From: Saccoglossus kowalevskii
Taxonomy: Eukaryota > Hemichordata > Enteropneusta > Harrimaniidae
Direction: 5' to 3'
Length of the DNA stretch: 44,663 nucleotides
Assembly: GCF_000003605.2 (NCBI RefSeq)
Contig: NW_003131855.1
Coordinates: 267,309 to 311,971, forward strand
Shown: one piece after another, positions 29,831-40,600 of the stretch
Layout of the letters: each line of letters opens with the position of its first letter
How positions within the stretch are numbered: the stretch's first letter is position 1
Made by a program: the position numbers and the translations under genes
Notes under the pieces: model-generated
What the model was told of the DNA's origin: nothing
Database searches by the model: none
What the model saw: the letters and a program-made list of their open reading frames with translations, nothing else

Positions 29831-31426
29831 GTTGCACAACAGGATTCCTTGGTGATAACTCTAATTATGGTGATATTAGAATCTTAGCAGTAAATGGACA
29901 TCATTGATGAAATAGATCAAATACAAGAAGAATTTTAATATCATGAATAAAATTCTCAGGAAGTTTACAAACCTAAATTTACATAAAAATATTTTAATGC
30001 CATTTTGTAAAATAAAACAACATGTACAATCAAATCAAGCACACATTGCTGGATACACACAGAAATGTTTGACCATTGAAAATGTACTTGCTAATTTAAA
30101 TAATACCCGCTATGTTTAACTTTGCAGACTTGTTTCTACAGCAAATGTTACTAACCATAATCCTCTGCACATCTTAATTTGAAGAGAAAAAAAAAAAGCA
30201 ATAATGAAAAAGACCACAGGCACTAATTGAGGTACACTGTCATATGAACAAAACAACCAGAGTGTCTTCCTTAAAACAAAGTTAATAATGCTCTGTACGG
30301 TGAAATATTAACTATTTACCATGGTTACTAGTGTTTCTACAATTTTCTTGTCATGAAATAGAGAATTGAAGATGTCTTCATGCTGGTAGTTTTCCAGAAG
30401 ATGAAAATGCATTTGTTGATGGACAAACGAACAGATGACAGACAATCACCTATATGAACAGCTTCCCTCTGTCATCTCTGATGACAGTGGAGCTTAAAAA
30501 TTCTTCAAATAAAATATACAGAGATTTTTTCCATGATTTATTATAAGAACACACATGTCACTTATGAGAGCAGTCTGTGATAAACTTTCAAAAACTGCCA
30601 AGAATCCAATCTTGTAGAAATCACATTTAAAATATAGCATCCCAGCCTGGTAACCATACAAGAACAAATGTTTGAAACATACATTTCTATACCGTACTTT
30701 CTCTATTAAAAGTGCATGTATATAAATGAAAGGGGGTTAATGGTCCTGCTGAGTCATATTTTGAGAATTCAGTTTACAATTTTTTTTTTTTTTATTGATG
30801 TGTCCTTTCAGAGAGTAAATATGATAATAGTAGTCATACATTACCGGTAGTAGTCTGGGTTCTAAAGATGATTGACTGATAGTAATTAAGAAGTTATGCC
30901 TTCAAGCAGTGAATGAGTCATTTTAGATGAATCCATTTTCCATGTTTATTTTGTTTTAGAGACCTTAATACCTCGTGCATAATAAAATAAGAATAAATTG
31001 CAATTATACATGCATTATTACAATTATTCTACAAGGATCATAGTGTATGTGTGATGTGATAACATCAATCGGAACTTTAGAATATACTCTAGTAAAATAA
31101 ATCTGAAGTCAGTTCCAGTTTGCCCCTCTGAATCTTTGGCATTTAATTTAATTGATGTATGTATAAATCATCAAAAAACTTGTGATCATTTAATATATTG
31201 AATTAACATTATTATATTCTTAAGTGACACACATAAATAAGTTTGTCTTTTAAATAGACATTATTGCAATCACTTTTCGTACCCTCATTGAAAAAAAAAA
31301 CAGCTGAGGCACATAGTGTAAGAAAATTCACACTACAAAAATACATTGCTTTCCCATCATTTAACACCCTCTCACCCCTACATGAAAAAATCAACTAGTC
31401 TAAATAAATTTGTTAAGCCTAATACA
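29831..31426. other. intergenic region between the two 3' ends
   Basis: No coding sequence or clear element. On the minus strand, downstream of the acyltransferase stop, ATTAAA near 31188 and AATAAA near 30944 are possible poly(A) signals. At about 30691, TACCGTACTTTCTCTATTA resembles the terminal motif of the small repeat at 41512. Confidence 0.5.
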
Positions 31427-31621
31427 TTAAACAATGAATGTTCTGGACTGGTTGACTTCATCATCACGTGGGGGTGGTTTAACATGGAAGAACTCTTGTA
31501 CGTTTCTTTTGATTCCTTTATTATAAGGGTTATGGTAATGCCCGTGTGCATCTTTGAGGTAGTCGTATCGCTTCCAGTTCATTCTTTCATTCGTTGTGAT
31601 GTTAAACGCTGCCATGCACCA
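31427..31621 (-). CDS. acyltransferase exon 10, TTxE and C-terminal block
   Basis: 64 codons and stop, phase 0 (443-506). It encodes [20 protein letters not shown], then [15 protein letters not shown] and a short polar tail ending RTFIV. The TTNE motif and the aromatic C-terminal (PaCCT-like) block are standard for DHHC enzymes. Acceptor GTTTTCCAG. Confidence 0.96.
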   Translation of the reverse strand, partial: WCMAAFNITTNERMNWKRYDYLKDAHGHYHNPYNKGIKRNVQEFFHVKPPPRDDEVNQSRTFIV

Positions 31622-34600
31622 CTGGAAAACAAAAGTAAGTTACACTTGGTAATTCTTTGTACTATAGAATACTTTATTTTCGCTATTTTGGCTGAAGGGA
31701 TGATTCTGTGAAAATAAAATCCAGCGAATATAATTTTTTTCCCTATATTTCACATTAAACTCATCAAAAATCAGTGAAAATAAATTCCATACAAAATGCC
31801 CAAAAAGCCTTTTCAGCGAAAATTAATTCCAGCGAAAATAAAGTATTCCACAGTATCATGCATACAAGATAATATAATAATCAGCCGTATTACAAATAGT
31901 TTCCTGGTAAACTTGAAAACTGGTAACCTAAATGTATGTTAATAATAGACCCTTTGTATGTGACGTTACATGTTGGAGGTGGAGTGGAAATGACATGAAT
32001 GTACAAAAAAGTTTTTTTTTAGCAAAAATTAATTCCATCTAAAATAAAGTATTTTACAGTATTGGGTTTAATTTACTATTGAAAACAGCACTTACTGTTG
32101 CACATGTCAGTCCCACTGCGATGAATCCAAAAAACACTACTTGGAGGAATCCTATTACGTAAAGCCATCTCATGCCTTCTAGTTTAATCAACATAGCAGC
32201 TATTATTTCAGTGATGTACGCGTTGATCGCAATACACGACACAAAGATGACAAACCAATGCCTGACAAGATAAATGTTGTCAATTTTATCATTAATGATA
32301 TTAACCAAAATAAAAGTATTAAAACTAGGTATGATAACATACAGAAGTTCATCCAAACAGAGGTGGAGATAGAGTTTTAGCGACCAGAAAAGCTCATTGT
32401 AAACTAAGTTAGTTAGTTTGTCCTCTTCGTTCCGGGTAAACTAAAGGCAATGACAAATGTCATTAAATTGTCAAATTGCAGAAATTCCAAGCAGTGGAAT
32501 ATTTATATAAATATTTACACTATTTTTAGCACATTTGTATATGAGAGTTATGACCTATTATAAACTGAAACCAAACACACTTTACTCACCTGTTATAATA
32601 ACCAACGCAATTATAGATATACGGGCAATGGTGATCAAAATGCATGACACATCGATTACATATCTTGCAGTGCTTGGTACGGAGCGGTTTTACGATCCTA
32701 CACGTATGGCACAGCCTTGTAAGCGGGTTTTTACCTTGCTTCCACTCGTCAAAGTGTGCGACCTGAAAGACCAGTGACACAGACAAGACCACAAAAAGTA
32801 GGAATGTAAAACAGGATCACTAATTTACTACAATGGGATTTAATTAAGAAATGGAAGTGCATAAACGTCAAGAAACCCAGATCTAAAATAAATCTAATGT
32901 TTAATGTTCACCACCTGACTACATTCATCCAAATAACAGGCCACTTACTACATATACACTCAACAGGTTAACAAATCCTGTTAGAAAAGCTATAGAAACG
33001 TGACTTAGATAGTTACAAAATGTATGTAATGACGATGTCATGTGGACTGACATATACCAACATCAAATTAAAAATACAAACAAAACAAACGTCACTGTTG
33101 TCTGGTCGTCGCTATGGAGGCGCACTTCTGATACATGAAATGAGATTGTACCATGATTCAAACGTTTTCAAATATGTCTGCTGAAGTCTTCCACAAATAA
33201 TTAATATGAATGAAATATAATGGCATCATTAGTGGTTTATAAAGTACCGGCTTTTTAGAGAACACTGAGTTTATTGTGTTGTGTATATTATAAATAGTAT
33301 ATGTGATACCTGTTTGATGGCTCTGTCATAGTCGGCTGAGTTCTTCTGAAAGAATCCTGGATCGGTGAGACATGCTTTGTAAAATGAATACCACATAACA
33401 CAATTGACAGCGATAAAAATATAATGCCAATGTGGTATAAATGGAAATGTGATTAGACCCTGGAATGTAAAAACAAAATAGGGTGAAGTTAGAATACTGA
33501 CTGATTCATTCTGTCATCCATTCTGATCGCGATGGCAAGCTCTTATGTGAACTAAAAACAAATGTTGCCTGGGTTTTTCATTTGCACAGGAGCAGCACTA
33601 GGAACCAACAGTGTTTATCATCTCAATCTAATACTGTAAAATACTTTATTTTTGTTTGGAATTAATTTTCGCTGAAGGAAGGGTTCAGTGAAAATAAATT
33701 CCAGCGAATATACCTTTTTTCCTATATTTTACATTCAGCTTTTCAAAAATCAGTGAAAATTAGTTCCCTACAAAACACCCAAAGTCTTTTCAGCGAAAAT
33801 TAATTCCAGCTAAAATAAAGTATTTTACAGTAGTTTGAACGAAACATCCATAGATTGGCAGAAATGCTTGCTTTTGATGAATTGTTAGCATAAAAAATGG
33901 CCGCCATTCAGCCATCCTGAATTGATTGTCAAATGAAATACATATGCATATGCACAACATGCTGTATGGTGCATATCTAAAGTTTTAAAATATACACAGA
34001 CTGAAATGAAATAATTAAATTAGAGAATTGAAGGTATCGTTACAAAATTAACAAATCTGACGAAGGTCAAAGCAATCATTATTGCAAGAAAAAGTAAAAA
34101 AAAACATCACTTTTCACCAAAAAATGAAAAAAATATTTATCAAAATCCAGTATACAATAATTTTATTTGTTGGCTTATGTGTGCTTCTAATAGAATAAAT
34201 GCGATAGTGTGAATCATATTTAATATGAAGAGCTGAGACAGATGCGAAATCACTGTGGCCATTAACTTTAATAATGTCAATAAACAGTACGATAGGTACC
34301 GTACTTCCCCGAGTATAAGCCCACGGGCCTGAACATGTAAAATTGGGAAAATTAGGGATTGGGCTTATACTCAAGGACCACCTCAGAAAAGATCATTTTT
34401 TAGGGGGTTTAAAATTGTAACTATCTTCCCAACCACAAAAAATTATCCAAATTACATTTTTTGTTCATAGCGCCAGTCTCAGAGAAATATTACGTTTTTT
34501 TTATTTCTGCGACACTTTTTACAATGAAGAAACAAACATGATCATAAACATTTTATTACAATACGGTTTACATACCGTCTGAATTTACGGTGCAAAAATG

Positions 34601-37600
34601 TGTAGGGTCTGTGGGAAAACAGTCGAAGGCAAGATTTTTATCATTCTCTTCGTTGTGAAATGTTTTCGATTGTACGCAAACTCTCGATACAAAGTAAATT
34701 CCTCCATGGTGTTTTTCATCATGATTTGACCTGAACAACTTCCTTTGACCTAATAGGTCACGTCTTTCATTAACCAATCAAAATGCTGTGTCATACAGAC
34801 GAAGTTTTTCGATTATTGACGAAGTCATTTTTTCAACGCAATGCGGTTATTATGCGGTCACGATTAATATGCAATGAAATACACTTTTTACATACATTCT
34901 TGTAATAAATGTCGTTGACGTCCGGTAAAAACACCCTGGGCATATACTCAGGGATGCCCTTAACCTGTTAAATGTCTAAAAACAGAGGGTGGGCTTATAC
35001 TCGGGGAGGGGCTTATACTTGGGGAGGGGCTTATACTCGGGGAGGGGCTTATACTCGGGGAGGGGCTTATACTCTGAGAGGGGCTCATACTCGGGGAGGG
35101 GCTTATACTCGGGGAGGGGCTTATACTTGGGGAGGGGCTTATACTCGGGGAGGGGCTTATACTTGGGGAGGGGCTTATACTCGGGGAAGTACGGTATGAT
35201 TAAAAGAATAAAGACAGACTTACTTTAAATATATACATAGGATATCCCCAACACAATACATTTATTAAAAAGAACAGTAAGGGTGCTTTACTCTTGCCTG
35301 GTGGACCGAATACAATACTCCTACAGAGGTAGAAACAAATGTACCATAGTTAGGTTTAGTGTGTCATTTAAGCCAATATCACATAGACATATGACACAAC
35401 TACTTAATATGCTCACTCCCTGGCATAGCATTGATTCAATAAAAAATCAAAATTAAAAAAGTTACCTTGAAAAATATCTTACTATAATTGTGGAATTTAC
35501 AATTTGGTAAACAAAAAAAGCATTGACAAAGCGGTTTCCATTTTATTTATACCGGTAGACGATCTCTGTGTTCAATCAATCACATGTATATGTTTTCCAA
35601 AGGGCCCGATGCATCATCTGTATGTTAATTTCAATCCAGTATGATTGAAAGTCAATGGGCTTACAAAATGTGGTAAGTACAATCACACATGCACAGCAGA
35701 GAAACTACCTTGGATACCATAGAAAATAGTTGATTGTTGGTTTATTTTGTTCTAATCAAAAAAAAATATGACAAATATACCTTTTTTCCTATATTTTACA
35801 TTCATCAAAAATCAGTTAAAATAAACTCCAAACAAAACAACCAAAAGGCAGAAATTAATTCCAGCTAAAAGTATTTAATGTACCGGTACATAATGTATGT
35901 TATAGTACAGTATAAAAACAAAATGGTCACACATCAGTCATTGTTTCCCAATCTAGAAAAAAATATGATGTGCACATAAATTCAATATGCATGATGTAAG
36001 TTTGTTACAGGTGGCATAAATGCTAAATTTTGATGAACTGTTAACTAAAATGGCCGCCATTCCTCCATCTTGAATTGGATTATGAAGCAAATGCATGTAC
36101 ATACAAACATGTATGTATGATATTATGTGCGAGTGAGGTTTGAATGTACTTGGCTCAGATACGGGGCGGACTGAAGCATTCCCAGCTGCACAGAGGTTTA
36201 ACTACCCTCGAACAGCAACTAATGAGATTCACTTTTCTACATATAATACTATTGGTATTCATTGCATGATTTTATAAATTGAACTTGTGATGGCCTTGAA
36301 CTTGTGATGGCCTTGAACTTGAAAGCAAAAATACTGACATCGTGTTAGCATTATATTGTGAAACCTATTTGTATAAACTGGGAACTAAAGCATACCCTGC
36401 ATAACTAAGAAATTTATTTAAATACCGGTAAGACACAAGAACATGTCTAAACTGAACCACCTCGGTAGCTTTATCACTAACTTCTCTGTGGACCTGCAGA
36501 ATTAGAAACAAGTATATACCCCGGTAATAATTATATCAAATAGAAAACCTGTGTAAACTGTACAATCTTTCAGTTCCTTCGGTGTTCAGTTTAGACAGGT
36601 TATTATGTCACTTAAAACAATAAAAATCATACATTTAAATACTTACTTAAAGTCTATGTGAGGAATTAAACTTTTCTGATTTTTGAGTTTTTTGTTTAAA
36701 TAATTTGTAATATCCGTATGTTTTCTGCCTTGAGAGAGCATCAACGGTGTCTTGTGATTATTGTCTTCTATTTCAAAATCAACCCCGTCTTGTTCACAGA
36801 GCATCTTGACAGAGAGTAGATCACCGCTGAGAGTAGCAAGATGCAATGGCGTCTGCAAGAAAATAGATTTGATAATTAATGAGTATCTCTGGTGCAGGGC
36901 TTTCATCATTCTTTTTGTGTGTTCATCTCAAAAGATTATCCAACTCACTGATTTGCAATTATAATCTACATTCATGCTTAACGCTTGTCATTTTTTCACA
37001 AAATAAACCCATTTTCCATATTTTTTCAAACATTTGCATCAATGTACCTCAGCCAATATCAAATTCTGTCTATTTGGTCCAAAATTGCAAAAGAAATTAC
37101 ATGACAATACAGGTTGTTATGATGCATTAATGTTTTCAAAAAACAGGGACAAAATATCATATACTAGTCTAAGTATATGGCAAAAAATGGAATATATATA
37201 GGTATACTTTACACTATATATGGTTCTACACAGGCTAACTTTTCTAGGACATGTCACATGACCGTCTCAAAAATATACAGGATGGAGCACAGTGTTGAAG
37301 GACTGTGGATGGAGTACTTCAATTCCACATTATAGCGCCCTCATACTATCATTTTGAAAAATTTTAACAGTTTAACATTTAGAAATTAATGGGCAGATTT
37401 CACTGGATTCAGAAACACGAACAAAAATATTTCTCAAACTTGTATCGGCCTTGCAAAAACAAGCAAAACAAACATGCAAATCTTTGGCTATAGTGTAATA
37501 TTTGGAGGGTATTCTGGGGTTTGAAAAACTATATCAAGATCACATTTACTGTACAATCTTCTTTTAGGTCATGAAAGAATCAAATCAAATATTGATGATT

Positions 37601-40600
37601 AAGAATTTCTCACCTGGCCATAAGTATCTCTTTGTCTTGGATTAAAACCAGAATAGATTAATAATCTCGTCAACTCACAATAACCTGAAAAGACAATTAC
37701 AAGTAAGTTTTCTAGTCATGCAAACAAACCTGTTTACTTGCCAGACTTTGAGGTACATTTATATTTCACAATCAACATCCCACATACTGGACAATGATAT
37801 CTGTCTCTCAATTAATTCCTGCATATTGAACAAGTCATTTATATGCATGATAATGTACATTATGTAGTACTAGTAAATCATTGACTTATATACCCAACAA
37901 ACACAAGTAAACAGGATAGTAGTCATCTTTATTGATATTGTATTAGTGTTATAATGATGCCTTGTGTATGATCAAATTAACAACACACAAAAAATATAAA
38001 ATATTAAAATTAATTAATTTATAAATGGACAATAATATTTTATATTCATTTTATAGACAGATGACAGAGTCGTAAAAACTATTTACACTAACAGATGTCA
38101 GGTTTGTCTGTAAGCCATCTCACTGACATTCATTACCAGGTCAATGTTAAAAGCAACAAACAAAACAAACCTTAAGGATTGTTACTGTAAAATAGCAAAA
38201 CATAACATTACATTCAAATTGTGTTTAGACTTTGGTTGTAGATACAACTGTTACTTAAAGTTGCATTCCCACTTTGCAAAAAATGTTAAATGCTATACAT
38301 GAATTCCTATAAGTGATATTTGAAGGAACGAAAGTGCACTTATAATGAGAAATCTGGCCAAAAATGCGAATAATCAAACTTTCCCGGTCACTACCGAACC
38401 GTTCCGATCATTTTCGGCGACCATCATTCCACAATAGACCATTTTCCGTTCACTGCGAGAATCACGCGTTATGCGTGAAATCGAACATAAAAACAGGACA
38501 AACAAAGGTCATAGCGTCGTAGTCGCGTCAAACATCGCATGGGATTCGTCAAACGCGAAAGTATTTCGGGGACATAATCACATTTCCTTGCTTAATAATG
38601 TGCTGTCCACATTTGATGATAGTAAGGGTAAGTAAGGGTATTCGGAAGCAATATTCCTCTGTCGAAGATCGGCCGGTCAATGTAAGCCACGAAAAAAAGA
38701 AATTCTAGTTCAAAATCAAATCGTTCGTTTTTTGCGGCAGACGTTCGACGCGCGTCTTTCATGCATCTCGCGAGATCTCGCAATTGTATGGAAAATCACC
38801 TATTGAAAGTTAGAGCACTATTTCTAGTTCGACATTGTACGCTGATCTGTGCGCCGTTTTCTACTACGGCAGTCAGTCAGGGTTTTGAGATGAACTGCCT
38901 TCACCCTATTGGTCAGATTTGGATTGGAATGGACCGCGCGGAAAGCACGCCGATGTTTGTTCATTGGTCTTCGGCTAATAATTTAGGTGGCCCACCTAAA
39001 ATAAAGTTTCAGGGTCGTTTTCTTGTTATTTGTGTACTTTTGTAACTTCAAATATCTCTCATAGTAGTCCATATATATTGTATTAAATATTTACAAAGTA
39101 GGAATGCAACTTTAACTACAGCATCAAATTATAGTTCAAATTCAACCTCAGATTCTGTGGTATCAGTTTATGTGATTCTTAGGCTAGAATCTGCATTGAA
39201 TGCCATAATTTTTATTGCCAAAATTGCCTGTTTTTAAGTATTTCTCCATTATTTTGTTCATCATTTTGAATAAAATGGACCTATTTTTTTATGAGCTACA
39301 GTTCCTAATCAAAGTTTTAGAAAAGATCTATTAAAATTGTAGCATTAAATTTTGTGAATGGAGGTGAAAAGTGACATTGGGGCCACAATTTGATCTCTAT
39401 TGTGTGTACTCTGGACTTTCAAACCCACAATATTCATACCTTTAAATGCTGCCCAATGCAATGCATTGTCTCCTTCTTTGTCACATAGCTGCAGTCTTGC
39501 CCCCTTGCCCATCAAATAACCAGCAAGCATAGTCTGACCATACTGGCATGCAATAATTAATGGCGTGCAACCTTTCGCATCTGTGGTATCTATGGAAACG
39601 CCAGCCTGTAATAGTATGTCTACCACTGCTATGTGTCCATTCACGGCAGCCCAATGAATTGGTCTTGGTTGCAAATCATTATTACTTGGAATATCTACAA
39701 TAGATGATAAAGTAACAGCATGTAGCTTGAATGAAATTTTGCAGAATTTTAGTTGACAATTGTTTCAAATTGGAAACCACAAAAAGGAAGAGTTTTAATT
39801 CTACAGTATGTGTGGGGAGGTGCAGCAAAACATATGGAATGAAGTTTGAGTTTTAACATTACCCGTAATAAAAGGCGACTATACATAAAGTACTCCATAG
39901 TTTCATTCATAATCAATATTGCAGTTTTCCATTGAACACAGCTATAATGGTTTTGTTCCAATATTCTGCTGATATATATATATTTTATAACACCCAGTAA
40001 TAATTATGTGTCAAAATTAAAATTCATAATTTGGATAAATTAAATATGACATTTTAATATTAGTGAACATAGCAAATTTATCAGAATGTATATATTAATG
40101 TATATAATTATGTCAATCACACACAAACTTTGAAATTACATTGAGAATGAATGTATTTATTATACAGTAAATAAAATGGGTGAGTAAGGTTTGGTTGGTC
40201 TGCATACATCTGTTGACGGGAGCATGGCATTCAATGTATTGATGAGTGGGCAATCTGTTGCTAATACCGCACTCGTATGCAAATCAGTTTCAAAAAGACT
40301 TGTACATTGTAATTTATATGAAGAAATCAACACTCAATAAAAAGAATAACAGCATGAATAATAAACAGATTTATGACCAAGACAGATAATATGAATATAT
40401 TACAAGAATAAAACATGCAGATGGTGCACAGTATGTCATTGTGTGCAAAAATGAAACAGAATGCAGTGGTATTTTCAAAGTTTCCTAAAACATCCCATTC
40501 TGCTAACTCTGCATTAACCATCTATATACATGTATATATATATTTGTATACCAGTATATATGTATATAATGTACCATAGTTGGACATTCAGGCTATTTAC

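Larger units (their letters stand above)
33460..35223 (-). other. acyltransferase intron rich in repeats
   Basis: It holds the MITE at 33632, the repeat at 33850 and the 900-bp element at 34297. A GTGTGCTTCTAATAGAATAA motif near 34170 relates to the repeat at 41512. No coding sequence. Confidence 0.75.

Noticed and set aside
34972-35228. Two long Gly/Tyr/Arg-rich repeat proteins
   Set aside because: They are the 18-base satellite read in two frames; any period divisible by three stays open. No independent coding evidence.
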